Shown: positions 8,099-16,825, numbered from the stretch's first letter. The stretch is 50,816 bases of DNA from Tissierellaceae bacterium (GCA_029257065.1 JARIDA010000118.1:1-50816), one strand, 5' to 3'. Numbers and translations are program-made. Notes: generated by a model not told the origin, from the letters alone.

Positions 8099-8896
8099 AT
8101 GGGAAATAATTTTAATGTTGATAGAGAAGAGTATATATCACATATTCATGATATTGAAGAAATAGCTGATATGAGGAGAGTTTTAGATAAAATAGAGATA
8201 GTGCTTAGAACTTATGGTATAGAGTCAACAGATTTTTTAAGTCCATATACAAGGAAATTAGCTAAATCTATTTTAAATAGATTTTTAGAGATTTCCTATA
8301 GTGAAATAGGTGGTCTTGAGGATGCGGAGAGACAATCCATATTGATCTATCCTGAGTATCATTATTTAACTGATGATGACTATCCTGTATCAGCTATTAG
8401 ATTAAAAGGAGATATGGAAGGATTATCTCATAGAGATTTTTTAGGAGCAGTTTTAAATATAGGTATAACAAGAGATAAAATAGGAGATATATTGGTTCAC
8501 GATAATTATGCAGATATAATAGTAAAGACTGAAATAAGAAATTTTATATTAATTAATATTGATAAAATAGGGAATAATAAATTCAAATCAAGTGAAATTT
8601 CTTTTCATGAATTAGAAGAAGTAGAAGATGAATTTAGAGAAATAAACCAAACCTTATCATCAGCTAGATTAGATGTGTATTTAAGTGCTGCTTATAATTT
8701 TTCTAGGAAAGTGAGTCAAGGATTAATAGAATCTGGAAAAGTAAAAGTGAATTGGGAACCAGTTGATAAAACTTTTATAGAAGTTCAAGAGGGGGATATG
8801 GTCTCAACTCGTGGATATGGAAGATCTAAACTATATTCTATTGATGGGTTGAGTAGGAAAGACAGATTAAAGGTGAGAATAAGAATATTATTATAA
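8099..8896 (+). CDS. YlmH-type S4-domain RNA-binding protein
   Basis: A 265-residue cytoplasmic protein with a YlmH N-terminal domain and a C-terminal S4 RNA-binding domain (about residues 185-250; LSSARLDVYLSAAYNFSRKVSQGLIESGKVKVN). It is the family encoded next to sepF and divIVA in Gram-positives. Bacillus YlmH has been tied to ribosome quality control, acting on peptidyl-tRNA in stalled 50S subunits. That fits the presence of rqcH later in this window, though the link here is inference. The ATG abuts the yggT stop with no gap, and the Shine-Dalgarno (GGGAGAG) lies inside yggT. Confidence 0.9.
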   Translation: MGNNFNVDREEYISHIHDIEEIADMRRVLDKIEIVLRTYGIESTDFLSPYTRKLAKSILNRFLEISYSEIGGLEDAERQSILIYPEYHYLTDDDYPVSAIRLKGDMEGLSHRDFLGAVLNIGITRDKIGDILVHDNYADIIVKTEIRNFILINIDKIGNNKFKSSEISFHELEEVEDEFREINQTLSSARLDVYLSAAYNFSRKVSQGLIESGKVKVNWEPVDKTFIEVQEGDMVSTRGYGRSKLYSIDGLSRKDRLKVRIRILL

Positions 8897-8908
8897 TGGA
8901 GTGGAAAT

Positions 8909-9373
8909 ATGATTACACCCTTAGAAATTCAAAATAAAATCTTTAAAAAATCTTTTAAAGGTTATAACAAGCAAGAAGTAGATAGTTTTTTAGAGGATAT
9001 TTTAAAAAGTTATGAAAATATATATAAAGAAAATATTGAGTTTAAGGATAAAATTGGATCATTATCAGAACAAGTAAGCAAATATAATAATTTGGAAGAA
9101 ACTCTTAAAGACACTTTAGTATTAGCTCAAAGTACTGCAGATGAAGTAACAAAATCAGCAAGAAAAAAATCAGAGTTAATTATTGAAGAGGCAGAGATAA
9201 AAGCTAAGGAAGAGTTGTGGAAATCAGAACTTAGAGTAGAAAAAGTAAATAATGAATATGAAGAGTTAAAAAAAGAAATGATAGTATTTAAAAATAATTA
9301 TTTATATTTTTTAAAAGCTCAAATGGATTCCATTGGAGAATTTGCAAAGATAGAAGAATTGGAAAAAGATTAG
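8909..9373 (+). CDS. divIVA: DivIVA-like cell pole and division site protein
   Basis: A 154-residue coiled-coil protein. The N-terminal lipid-binding DivIVA domain is clear (MITPLEIQNKIFKKSFKGYN, then QEVDSFLEDILKSYE), and residues about 30-150 are almost all heptad-like charged helix. DivIVA senses membrane curvature at septum and poles and recruits division or wall-synthesis partners. It closes the sepF-yggT-ylmH-divIVA cluster, 12 bases after ylmH, and a terminator lies 33 bases past its stop. Its length matches the usual 150-180 of clostridial homologues. Confidence 0.94.
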   Translation: MITPLEIQNKIFKKSFKGYNKQEVDSFLEDILKSYENIYKENIEFKDKIGSLSEQVSKYNNLEETLKDTLVLAQSTADEVTKSARKKSELIIEEAEIKAKEELWKSELRVEKVNNEYEELKKEMIVFKNNYLYFLKAQMDSIGEFAKIEELEKD

Positions 9374-9406
9374 AGTTAAAATTAAATAGATGAACCCAAT
9401 TTATTC

Positions 9407-9430
9407 AGAGGCTTAGTGCCTCTTTTTTAT
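9407..9430 (+). terminator. Rho-independent terminator after divIVA
   Basis: Stem AGAGGC (9407-9412) with GCCTCT (9418-9423), loop TTAGT, then a T run at 9424-9428. It ends the division cluster and lies 28 bases before the DAHP synthase start codon. Confidence 0.8.
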
Positions 9431-9457
9431 TATAAAAAAGGGTTTTGGAGGTAGTAA

Positions 9458-10219
9458 ATGAGTAGAATAGTAAAAATAAACAAAGAGTTAAAAATTGGAG
9501 ACGGTGGCTTTATTACAATAGCTGGACCATGTTCTATTGAGAACTTAGATCATATGATAGAAACTGTTGAATTTCTATCTAAACAGGGAATAAAATTAAT
9601 CCGAGGTGGAATTTTTAAACCTAGGACGGATCCAGACTCTTTTCAAGGTATAGGCGAAGAGGGTTTTAAAATATTTAAACAGATAAAAGCAGATTATGCA
9701 GTAAGTATAATATCTGAAATAATGGATCCTAGAGATGTAGAAGAAGCTATGGATTATATAGATATTATCCAAATAGGTGCTAGAAATATGCAAAATTATA
9801 GTCTCTTAAAAGAAATTGGACGAACAAATAAACCAGTAATGCTAAAAAGAGGAATGAGTGCTACGATAAATGAATGGATAAATGCAGCTAGATATATTGA
9901 AAAAGAAGGAAATCCAAATATAATATTATGTGAAAGAGGAATAAGAACCTTTGAAACATATACAAGAAATATACTTGATTTAATGAGTATCCCAATTATA
10001 AAAAATGAAACGGATTATCCTATTATAATTGATCCTTCCCATGGGACAGGAAGAAGAGAATTGATAATACCTGCTTCAAAGGCGGCAAAAATATTAGATG
10101 CAGATGGAATAATGGTTGAAGTTCATCCTAATCCAGAAAAAGCACTATCAGATGGAGAACAATCACTTGATTTTAAAGAATTTCAAGAATTAAATAAAGA
10201 GATAAATAAATTGGATTAG
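9458..10219 (+). CDS. 3-deoxy-7-phosphoheptulonate (DAHP) synthase, type I-beta catalytic domain only
   Basis: A 253-residue TIM-barrel enzyme that condenses phosphoenolpyruvate and erythrose-4-phosphate, the first step of the shikimate pathway. The I-beta/KdsA-like motifs are present: AGPCSIEN near residue 22, RGGIFKPRTDP near 49-59, the IGARNMQNYSLL block, LKRGM near 130, CERGIRTFE, DPSHGTGRR and VEVHPNPEKALSDG. Many I-beta enzymes carry an N-terminal ACT-like or C-terminal chorismate mutase domain for feedback control. Neither is present, so this enzyme is probably not allosterically inhibited by the usual route. KDO-8-P synthase is unlikely in a Gram-positive. No other aro gene is in the window; the stop is followed closely by lspA. 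Confidence 0.92.
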   Translation: MSRIVKINKELKIGDGGFITIAGPCSIENLDHMIETVEFLSKQGIKLIRGGIFKPRTDPDSFQGIGEEGFKIFKQIKADYAVSIISEIMDPRDVEEAMDYIDIIQIGARNMQNYSLLKEIGRTNKPVMLKRGMSATINEWINAARYIEKEGNPNIILCERGIRTFETYTRNILDLMSIPIIKNETDYPIIIDPSHGTGRRELIIPASKAAKILDADGIMVEVHPNPEKALSDGEQSLDFKEFQELNKEINKLD

Positions 10220-10233
10220 AGGTGAAAGGGAAG

Positions 10234-10686
10234 ATGTTAGTATGGTCTGCTTTTATAATAATATTGGATCAAATTACAAAATATTATGCAACAAGATATT
10301 TAAAGGGAATGGACGCAAAATCTGTAATAGGTGATTTCTTTCAACTATCATATGTGGAAAATAGAGGAGCAGCATTTGGGATATTACAAGATAAAAAGAT
10401 TTTTTTTATTATAATAACATTGATAGTAGTTTCAGTTTTAATATGGACAATGAAAAAATATTCAAGTAAGATGAACATTTTTTTTAAGTTATCTATGGTA
10501 ATGCTATTAGGAGGAACAATAGGAAATTTTATAGATAGATTGAAACAAGGTTATGTAGTTGATTTTTTAAGTTTCAATTTTGGAAATTATAGTTTTCCTG
10601 TTTTTAATCTAGCTGATATTTGTATAGTATTAGGAACTATTCTTCTTATGGGAATTATAACCTTAGACAAAGATGATATATTTTAG
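10234..10686 (+). CDS. lspA: Lipoprotein signal peptidase (signal peptidase II)
   Basis: A 150-residue membrane aspartic protease that removes the signal peptide of diacylglyceryl-modified prolipoproteins. It has four hydrophobic helices and the motifs LDQITK (near residue 11), VENRGAAFGI (41-50), GNFIDRL...GYVVDF and FNLADI. D110 and D128 are the predicted catalytic pair. I take ATG 10234, because AGAGGTGA at 10218-10225 is 8 bases upstream and the protein then begins just before LDQ as in homologues. GTG 10222, four codons earlier, is the alternative. rluD follows nine bases later, as in many Firmicutes. Confidence 0.95.
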   Translation: MLVWSAFIIILDQITKYYATRYLKGMDAKSVIGDFFQLSYVENRGAAFGILQDKKIFFIIITLIVVSVLIWTMKKYSSKMNIFFKLSMVMLLGGTIGNFIDRLKQGYVVDFLSFNFGNYSFPVFNLADICIVLGTILLMGIITLDKDDIF

Positions 10687-10694
10687 GAGGAATT

Positions 10695-11624
10695 ATGGAG
10701 ACTATTACTTTTAAAGTGGATGAAGATTATTTAGAGAGATTAGATATATATATAAGTGATATGATGAATGAATTATCAAGAAATGAAATACAAAATCTAA
10801 TAAAGAAAAAATTAGTATTAGTAAATGATAAGGCAGAGAAGCAAAGTTATTCTGTAAAAAAAAATGATTCTATACAAATAAATATTCCTGTAAAAGAAGA
10901 GCTAAAATTGATTAAAGAAGATATAGATTTAAATATTATATATGAAGATTCTGATATAGCCATAGTAAATAAGCCAAAGGGAATGGTTGTTCATCCTTCA
11001 CCAGGACATAAAACTGGTACTTTAGCCAATGGGTTACTATATCACCTAGATAGTTTATCTGATCATAATGGAGATTTAAGGCCAGGAATAGTTCATAGAT
11101 TGGATAAAGACACTTCAGGAATATTAGTAGTAGCAAAAAATAATATGGCACATGAAAAGCTAGCAGAGCAATTTAAGGCAAGATCTGTAATTAGAAAATA
11201 TAATACATTAGTGCATGGAATAGTATCGAATAAAAAAGGTATAATAAATGCACCTATAGGTAGGCATCCTGTAGATAGGAAAAAGATGGCAGTTGTAGAT
11301 GTAAATGGAAAAGAAGCAATTAGTGAATATGTGATACTAGAAAAATTCGATAAATACACTTTTCTAGAAGTAGAGCTTAAAACTGGAAGAACTCATCAAA
11401 TAAGGGTTCATATGAATTATTTGAATCATCCAATAGTAGGGGATCAAGTTTATTCAAATGGTAGAAATGAATTTGGGCTTAAAAATCAATATTTGCATGC
11501 TAGAGAATTATCTTTTATTCATCCCAGAACAGAAAATATAGTTAGATTTGAAGCAGAGCTGCCAGAAGAAAATAATAGAATATTGGAAGGTCTTATTAAT
11601 AGGAGGGATAGTAGATGTCTTTAA
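10695..11624 (+). CDS. RluD-family 23S rRNA/tRNA pseudouridine synthase
   Basis: A 309-residue RluA/RluD-type enzyme. An N-terminal S4 domain (about residues 10-70) precedes the catalytic domain with [19 protein letters not shown], in which D137 is the catalytic aspartate, and the [14 protein letters not shown] motif. The family isomerises specific uridines in 23S rRNA (1911/1915/1917 in E. coli RluD), but the exact target cannot be read from sequence. ATG 10695 has AGGAGG directly upstream, inside the end of lspA. The last 10 bases overlap pyrR, so the lspA-rluD-pyrR order is a tight operon, as in Bacillus. Confidence 0.93.
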   Translation: METITFKVDEDYLERLDIYISDMMNELSRNEIQNLIKKKLVLVNDKAEKQSYSVKKNDSIQINIPVKEELKLIKEDIDLNIIYEDSDIAIVNKPKGMVVHPSPGHKTGTLANGLLYHLDSLSDHNGDLRPGIVHRLDKDTSGILVVAKNNMAHEKLAEQFKARSVIRKYNTLVHGIVSNKKGIINAPIGRHPVDRKKMAVVDVNGKEAISEYVILEKFDKYTFLEVELKTGRTHQIRVHMNYLNHPIVGDQVYSNGRNEFGLKNQYLHARELSFIHPRTENIVRFEAELPEENNRILEGLINRRDSRCL

Positions 11625-12157
11625 AATCTAAAATATTAGATGATAAAGCTATTTCAAGAGCAATAACTAGAATAGCATATGAGATAATAGAGAGAAATAA
11701 GGGTGTGGAAGATCTGATATTGATTGGAATAAAAACAAGAGGTTATCCCTTAGCAGAAAGATTATCAAATAGAATTAGGGAAATAGAAAATATAGACATT
11801 CCATTTTATCCATTAGATATAACTTTCTATAGAGACGATTTAAGTCTAGTTGAAGAAAATCCTATAGTTGAAGAAAATATTTCAATTGAGAATATTAATG
11901 ATAAAAAAGTAGTATTAGTAGATGACGTTATATATACAGGCAGAACTATAAGAGCAGCACTAGACGCATTGATTCAAATAGGAAGACCATCTAAAGTTCA
12001 ATTAGCAGTATTAATAGATAGAGGTCATAGAGAGCTTCCTATAAGAGCAGATTATGTTGGAAAGAATACACCTACATCTAAATTTGAAAATATTAAGGTT
12101 AATTTAGAAGAAATAGATGGCAAAGATGAAATAAATATAATAAAAAGAAAAAACTGA
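11615..12157 (+). CDS. pyrR: PyrR bifunctional pyrimidine attenuation regulator / uracil phosphoribosyltransferase
   Basis: A 180-residue type I phosphoribosyltransferase fold: [14 protein letters not shown] near residue 34 and the PRPP loop [21 protein letters not shown] near residues 99-119. PyrR binds a conserved RNA loop in pyr mRNA leaders when UMP is high and promotes termination; it also has UPRT activity. No pyr biosynthesis gene or PyrR-binding leader was seen in this window, so any regulated target is elsewhere. It overlaps rluD by 10 bases; the start has AGGAGGG upstream. A terminator stem begins inside its last codons. Confidence 0.95.
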   Translation: MSLKSKILDDKAISRAITRIAYEIIERNKGVEDLILIGIKTRGYPLAERLSNRIREIENIDIPFYPLDITFYRDDLSLVEENPIVEENISIENINDKKVVLVDDVIYTGRTIRAALDALIQIGRPSKVQLAVLIDRGHRELPIRADYVGKNTPTSKFENIKVNLEEIDGKDEINIIKRKN

Positions 12158-12184
12158 CTATCTAAAAGTATAGTCAGTTTTTTC
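12151..12184 (+). terminator. Rho-independent terminator overlapping the pyrR stop
   Basis: Stem AAACTGACTAT (12151-12161) with ATAGTCAGTTT (12170-12180), loop of 8 bases, then more T. The TGA stop of pyrR (12155-12157) lies within the 5' arm. Confidence 0.88.
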
Positions 12185-12213
12185 TTGAATAATATACATC
12201 TATTTGATAACAT
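12185..12213 (+). promoter_or_regulatory. Candidate sigma-A promoter for the lytic transglycosylase gene
   Basis: TTGAAT at 12185-12190, 17-base spacer, TAACAT at 12208-12213. It begins right after the pyrR terminator and is 52 bases upstream of the chosen start codon. Read from sequence only. Confidence 0.45.
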
Positions 12214-12265
12214 GAATATGTATTTAGTAAAAAAGTCTTATTACCGTAAAAATAAAGGAGAATTT

Positions 12266-12856
12266 ATGTTTGAAAAATCAAAGAAAAAAATATTATTTTT
12301 AATAATAGCTTTAACCATATTGTCAGGATCAACTTCCATATATGCTCAATCAAAATCACCTATTTCAGATGAACCGATTGAAGGTGAAAAAATTGCAACT
12401 AAATATTCTAAGAAAGAATTAATGTCTTCTAAAATACCAATGGATTTAGCACATCAAGATTATTTATATTTAATGTGTGAAAAAAGAGATTTAGATTATA
12501 TTAAAACTTTGGCAATTATAAGACACGAGAGTACATTTAATCCTAATGTAAGAAGTGGATCTAATTATGGATATATGCAGATACATAGCATGAGGCATAA
12601 GAAACTTAGTGAACAATTAAAAACAGCAAATGCACCATATAATCCCTATATAAATATAAACTGGGGTACTAAAATTTTATCTGATCTTTACAAGACTTTT
12701 GAAAAAGAAGGATATAGTGGAAATGAGTTAGATAGAGCAGTTTGGTCTTCTTATAATAAGGGTGAATATGGTTTTAGGAGAACTGGTCAAGCTACAGCAT
12801 ATATAAATAGAAACTATACTCATATTAAATGGATTAAAGAAAAATTGGATTTATAA
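12266..12856 (+). CDS. Secreted lytic transglycosylase (SLT/goose-lysozyme-like domain)
   Basis: A 196-residue exported wall enzyme. ATG 12266 with AAAGGAG nine bases upstream gives a classic signal peptide (KSKKKILFLIIALTILSG, cleavage near YAQ-SK at about residue 28). An in-frame ATG at 12185 would put 27 charged residues before it and has no ribosome site. The transglycosylase core has the catalytic glutamate E88 in AIIRHESTFNPN, then GSNYGYMQI, and the late SSYNKGEYGFRRTG and YINR motifs. The family cleaves peptidoglycan glycan strands to 1,6-anhydro-muramyl ends without hydrolysis, for remodelling or insertion of envelope machines. No wall-binding domain is present. It forms a single-gene unit between two terminators. 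Confidence 0.9.
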   Translation: MFEKSKKKILFLIIALTILSGSTSIYAQSKSPISDEPIEGEKIATKYSKKELMSSKIPMDLAHQDYLYLMCEKRDLDYIKTLAIIRHESTFNPNVRSGSNYGYMQIHSMRHKKLSEQLKTANAPYNPYININWGTKILSDLYKTFEKEGYSGNELDRAVWSSYNKGEYGFRRTGQATAYINRNYTHIKWIKEKLDL

Positions 12857-12894
12857 ATAAAAACTATCTATGATATCATAGATAGTTTTTATTT
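12855..12894. terminator. Bidirectional terminator between the transglycosylase gene and rqcH
   Basis: A 40-base perfect palindrome centred on GATATC at 12872-12877, with A runs on its left and T runs on its right, so it has a U-tract in both directions. It overlaps the stop codon of the plus-strand gene (12854-12856) and touches the stop of the minus-strand gene (12894-12896). Confidence 0.9.
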
Positions 12895-14669
12895 TAGTTT
12901 TCTTTTTTAAAATTATTAATTGTTTTTCTATTAGGAGTTACAAAAATTGTGTTAAAATCTTCGTATATAGCAAGTCCTGCTTTAGCGCCTCTAGGTTTTC
13001 TAACATTTTTCCTTTCAGTATAGTCAACAGGAACATTATTAGATTCACGAGCACTACTATAAAAGGCTGCTAAAATAGCTGCTTCTTCCAAGGTTTTCTC
13101 AGATACGGATTTACCTGCATTTCTTATTACCACATGAGAACCAGGCATTTTTTGAACATGTAGCCATATATCCTCTCTATGAGAAGTCTTAAATGTTAAA
13201 TTATCGTTTTGTCTATTATTTTTACCTACAAAAATACTCATTCCATCACTAGATATATAATGATGTGGTCTTGATTTTATATTTCTTTGTTTTTTATCAT
13301 TTACTTTACCTTTTATATATCCTTCTTTAATCAATTCTTCTCTAGTTTCATCTAGGTTTTCTACATCACTAGAATTTTCAATTCCTATCATAATATTTTC
13401 TAAATATAAAATTTCATCTTTGGTTCTAGGAATTTGTCTTCTTAGTAGAGAAGAGGCACTTTTGAGTTTTGAATATTTTTTATAATATCTTTGAGCATTA
13501 ATAGGAGCAGATAACTTCTCATCAAGCGGAATAGTTATCATTTCCAAATCTTCATCATAAAAATTTTGCACTTTAACTTCTTTGGATCCAGTTTTTATTC
13601 TGTGTATATTAGCAGAAATTAAATCTGCATAGATTTTATATTTCTCTCTATCCAAACTTTCTCTGTATTCGAGTCTTTGATATTTAAGTTTATTAATAGC
13701 TCTATCTAAATGAATTTTAGTAGTTCTCCTAAGGGATTGTGCCTTTTGACCTATTCTATCTAGTAGATCTTTTTCATAAAAATAATTATCTAATAAATCA
13801 GAGATAGAATCATATTTATCTATTACTCCATTAACCTTCTCATATTGTTTAATTGGTAAGGCATGAAAAGCTAAAATATTATCTTCTTGTTCATTTAAAA
13901 TTATATTAGGACTAAAATCATTATTTTGTACTCTAGCCATAGATTCTTTAAAACTTTTATATAAAATATTTATTTCATCATTAGTTAATTCTGATATTTT
14001 TTTTCTACTATCAAGATCAGCCTGGTAACAGAACTCCCTACTTATTAAGGGACTTAATCCATGATAATTAAAATAGAAGAATCTAAAGATTTGAGTACTG
14101 TCTTTTTCAGCATCAATTAATTCTAAGAATCTTTCTTTATTAGTATCTAAGGGATTGTCCTTATCTTGTAATGGTGGAAGATTGTATTTTAAACCAGGAA
14201 ATACCTGTCTTACCCTACTCATATCTTCAGATACTCTAGTAATTGAATCTATTATTTTATTTGTCTCTTTATCTATAATAATAATATTACTATGTCTTCC
14301 CATTATTTCTAAAACTATTCTTTTTTCACTATCAATGCCCAACTCATCTCTAGATGCTATATCTAGGAAGACAATTCTATCCATTAAAAATTGTTCAATA
14401 TTTAATATTGTAGAACCAATTAAATATTTTCTTAATATCATACAAAACATTGGTGGTTCCATTGGATTTTTTTTATTTTGATCGGTTAGATGAAATCTAG
14501 GATTATTATTACTAGCTGAGATTAAAAACTTGTAATTGTTTCCTTTTGATCTAATTTGAATTACTATTTCATCTTTTTCCGGCTGATACACGCGATCAAT
14601 TCTTCCGCCTACTATATTATTGTTTAATTCACTTACAATTGATCTTGTTACTATTCCATCAAATGCCAT
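12894..14669 (-). CDS. rqcH: RqcH (Rqc2/NFACT homologue), ribosome quality control factor
   Basis: A 591-residue NFACT protein, formerly annotated as fibronectin-binding protein FbpA. It binds obstructed 50S subunits carrying peptidyl-tRNA and recruits tRNA-Ala to add C-terminal alanine tails that mark nascent chains for degradation. I choose ATG 14669 (MAFDGIVTRS): GGAGG lies about 11 bases upstream, while the TTG at 14687 overlaps that site. With this start the tRNA-contact pair falls at D97-R98 (FLMDRIV), the numbering known for Bacillus RqcH. The N-terminal NFACT-N domain is followed by helical and coiled-coil regions (about 280-420) and the NFACT-R domain with EDIWLHVQKMPGSHVVIRN. It is transcribed divergently from yicC. 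Confidence 0.96.
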   Translation of the reverse strand: MAFDGIVTRSIVSELNNNIVGGRIDRVYQPEKDEIVIQIRSKGNNYKFLISASNNNPRFHLTDQNKKNPMEPPMFCMILRKYLIGSTILNIEQFLMDRIVFLDIASRDELGIDSEKRIVLEIMGRHSNIIIIDKETNKIIDSITRVSEDMSRVRQVFPGLKYNLPPLQDKDNPLDTNKERFLELIDAEKDSTQIFRFFYFNYHGLSPLISREFCYQADLDSRKKISELTNDEINILYKSFKESMARVQNNDFSPNIILNEQEDNILAFHALPIKQYEKVNGVIDKYDSISDLLDNYFYEKDLLDRIGQKAQSLRRTTKIHLDRAINKLKYQRLEYRESLDREKYKIYADLISANIHRIKTGSKEVKVQNFYDEDLEMITIPLDEKLSAPINAQRYYKKYSKLKSASSLLRRQIPRTKDEILYLENIMIGIENSSDVENLDETREELIKEGYIKGKVNDKKQRNIKSRPHHYISSDGMSIFVGKNNRQNDNLTFKTSHREDIWLHVQKMPGSHVVIRNAGKSVSEKTLEEAAILAAFYSSARESNNVPVDYTERKNVRKPRGAKAGLAIYEDFNTIFVTPNRKTINNFKKEN

Positions 14670-14707
14670 AATTATATATACCTCCAATATATTAACTTCT
14701 ATATATG

Positions 14708-14736
14708 ATTATATCATTATTTGCTTTAAATATGAA
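14708..14736 (-). promoter_or_regulatory. Candidate promoter for rqcH
   Basis: On the minus strand a perfect TATAAT reads from 14713 to 14708. A weak -35-like TTCATA lies 17 bases upstream (14736-14731). It sits 39 bases before the rqcH ATG in the divergent region. Confidence 0.45.
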
Positions 14737-14781
14737 ATTATCAATAAATCATTGAAAAAGACAAGTATTAACAATAAAAGG

Positions 14782-14810
14782 TGGAAAAAATTTTGAATAA
14801 CTAATATAAT
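14782..14810 (+). promoter_or_regulatory. Candidate promoter for the yicC-remA-gmk-rpoZ-coaBC unit
   Basis: TGGAAA at 14782-14787, a 17-base spacer and TATAAT at 14805-14810. Transcription would begin near 14817, after the ATG at 14814, which supports the TTG start at 14838 for yicC. Confidence 0.5.
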
Positions 14811-14837
14811 GTTATGGAGGGAATAAGAGGTGATAAT

Positions 14838-15719
14838 TTGATAAAAAGTATGACGGGATTTGGAAGAGGAGAATATTTAGGAGATAGTTATAATTTCAAA
14901 ATTGAAATTAAAGCCGTAAATAATAGATATAGTGATATATCCATTAGGATGCCTAGATATATGAATTTTTTAGAAGATAAAATAAAAAAAGAGATAAAAG
15001 ATGAAATAGGTCGTGGAAGAGTGGATGTCTATATAAATTTAGAATATATAGATGAATCCTCATTAAATATCCAAGTGGATTTGCCTTTAGCTAAAAAATC
15101 AATGGAAGCTTTGGAAAATTTAACAGAAGAATTGGATTTAAAAGAAAATATTCGTATAAGTGAATTGATGAATGTTTCTGATTTGATAAAAATAGAGAGA
15201 AAAATACTTGATGAGGATGAATTATGGGAATCTTTGAAAAAAGCTTTAAGAGAGGCTGTAGATGATATAGTTCAAATGAAAAAAGTAGAAGGTAATGCAC
15301 TAAAGATTGATATGTTAAATAGATTAGAGCTTATAGAGTCAACTATTTTTGAAATAGAAAAAAGAGCTTATTTTGTAGTTGATGAGTATAAGGATAAATT
15401 AGAGGAGAGAATTGAAGATCTATTGGGTAGTGAAATTAAAATAGATGATGAGAGATTAGCTAATGAAATAGTAATATATGCAGATAAATCTGATGTAAGT
15501 GAAGAATTAACTAGATTAAAATCACATATAGATCAATTTAGAAATATTACAAAAGAAGATGAACCTGTAGGTAGAAAACTAGATTTTTTAATACAAGAGC
15601 TAAATAGAGAAACCAATACAATAGGTTCTAAATCTAGTGATATAGAAATAACACAGAATGTGGTAGAGATAAAATCAGAAATAGAAAAAATTAGAGAACA
15701 GGTACAAAACGTAGAATAA
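14838..15719 (+). CDS. YicC/YloC family endoribonuclease
   Basis: A 293-residue protein with the N-terminal YicC-like domain (IKSMTGFGRGEY at residues 2-13) and the C-terminal DUF1732 domain (EITQNVVEIKSEIEKIREQVQNVE). YicC of E. coli has been shown to be an endoribonuclease that affects small-RNA turnover; the substrate here is unknown. I choose TTG 14838 because AAGAGGTGAT precedes it by about 5 bases and family members start with IKSMTGFGR. The ATG at 14814 would add 8 unusual residues and probably lies ahead of the transcript start. The yicC-remA-gmk-rpoZ-coaBC order is conserved in Firmicutes. Confidence 0.92.
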   Translation: MIKSMTGFGRGEYLGDSYNFKIEIKAVNNRYSDISIRMPRYMNFLEDKIKKEIKDEIGRGRVDVYINLEYIDESSLNIQVDLPLAKKSMEALENLTEELDLKENIRISELMNVSDLIKIERKILDEDELWESLKKALREAVDDIVQMKKVEGNALKIDMLNRLELIESTIFEIEKRAYFVVDEYKDKLEERIEDLLGSEIKIDDERLANEIVIYADKSDVSEELTRLKSHIDQFRNITKEDEPVGRKLDFLIQELNRETNTIGSKSSDIEITQNVVEIKSEIEKIREQVQNVE

Positions 15720-15748
15720 GGGTATAAGAATAGGTAGGGATAATGATT

Positions 15749-15988
15749 ATGAGTTTAATCAATATAGGTTTTGGAAATATGGCTTCTATCAATAGAATTA
15801 TAGCAGTAGTGGCTCCTGATTCAGCACCAATCAAGAGACTTATTCAAGAAACGAGAGATAAAGGATATCTTATAGATGCAACCCAGGGAAGAAAAACAAG
15901 AGGTGTGATTATAATGGATAGCAATCATATTATATTAACAGCTATCCAACCAGAAACTATAGGTGAACGAACTAAAAATAATAAATAA
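15749..15988 (+). CDS. remA: RemA family DNA-binding regulator (DUF370)
   Basis: A 79-residue protein with the full DUF370 pattern: [33 protein letters not shown] and [21 protein letters not shown]. In Bacillus subtilis RemA is a ring-forming DNA-binding protein that activates biofilm matrix and osmoprotection genes. In Clostridia, where those targets are often absent, it is conserved next to gmk and its regulon is not clear. ATG 15749 is preferred over ATG 15743 because AGGTAGGGA ends 8 bases before it; the difference is two residues. Confidence 0.93.
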   Translation: MSLINIGFGNMASINRIIAVVAPDSAPIKRLIQETRDKGYLIDATQGRKTRGVIIMDSNHIILTAIQPETIGERTKNNK

Positions 15989-16000
15989 GGATGATGAGTA

Positions 16001-16615
16001 ATGAAGGAAGGTTTTTTATTAGTAATATCTGGACCAGCAGGGACAGGGAAAGGGACAGTTTGTAATGCTCTTTTAGAAAAAGATAAAGATATTATGTTTT
16101 CGGTTTCATCTACTACTAGACTTCCAAGAGAAGGGGAAGTAGATGGAGTTAATTATAATTTTATAACTAAGGAAATATTTGAAAAGATGGTAGAAGCGGA
16201 TAAGTTCTTAGAACATGCTTATGTTCATACTAATTATTATGGTACATCTGAAGAATCTGTTATGAAAGGTGTCGCTGATGGAAAGGTAGTCTTACTTGAA
16301 ATAGATGTTCAAGGTGCACTACAGGTAAAAGAAAAACACCCAGAAGTTGTTACTATATTTTTATTACCCCCATCCATGGAAGAGTTAGAAAGAAGAATTG
16401 TTGATAGAAATACAGAAACCGAAGAAGAGATAAATAAAAGAATGGAAAATGCTTATAAAGAGATTTCACTAGTAAGTAAATATGATTACTATGTCGTTAA
16501 TGATGATTTAGATATTGCAATTAATGAGATTGAATCAATTGTAAAAGCAGAAAAATTAAGAGTGAAAAGAAATCCTAAAATAGAAGATTATATATTGGAA
16601 AAGGGAGGAAATTAA
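16001..16615 (+). CDS. gmk: Guanylate kinase
   Basis: A 204-residue cytosolic kinase converting GMP or dGMP plus ATP to GDP or dGDP. It shows the P-loop SGPAGTGKGT near residue 9, the GMP-binding STTRLPREGEVDGVNYNF block, HAYVHTNYYGTS, and LLEIDVQGALQVK. The usual serine of the loop (GPSG) is alanine (GPAG), a common variant. It is 12 bases after remA and its stop directly abuts the rpoZ ATG. A steady gmk-rpoZ pairing links GTP pools to transcription in most bacteria. Confidence 0.97.
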   Translation: MKEGFLLVISGPAGTGKGTVCNALLEKDKDIMFSVSSTTRLPREGEVDGVNYNFITKEIFEKMVEADKFLEHAYVHTNYYGTSEESVMKGVADGKVVLLEIDVQGALQVKEKHPEVVTIFLLPPSMEELERRIVDRNTETEEEINKRMENAYKEISLVSKYDYYVVNDDLDIAINEIESIVKAEKLRVKRNPKIEDYILEKGGN

Positions 16616-16825
16616 ATGTTAAACCCATCGTTTAAAGAATTATCAGAAAAAGGTGATAGTAGATACACCTTGTCAATGTTGGTTGCAAAGAGAGCAAGAA
16701 AAATGGTTGATGGTTCCAAGCCGTTAGTTGAAACAGAGTCTAAAAAAGCAGTTACAATTGCACTAGAAGAAGTATTATCAGGAGAAATCACTTATAAAAG
16801 ACCACCAAGTGAAGAAATAAAATAA
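16616..16825 (+). CDS. rpoZ: RNA polymerase omega subunit
   Basis: A 69-residue protein with the omega core SRYTLSMLVAKRARKMVDG (from about residue 15) and KAVTIALEEVLSGEITYKRP. Omega wraps the C-terminal end of the beta-prime subunit and aids polymerase assembly. The ATG immediately follows the gmk stop; the ribosome site GGGAGG lies within the last gmk codons, so translation is coupled. coaBC begins 12 bases after its stop. Confidence 0.95.
   Translation: MLNPSFKELSEKGDSRYTLSMLVAKRARKMVDGSKPLVETESKKAVTIALEEVLSGEITYKRPPSEEIK

Noticed and set aside
9393-9444. Outer pairing AACCC (9393-9397) with GGGTT (9440-9444) around the divIVA terminator, as an aroF attenuator
   Set aside because: Only five base pairs over a wide span with no competing structure or leader peptide; likely chance.
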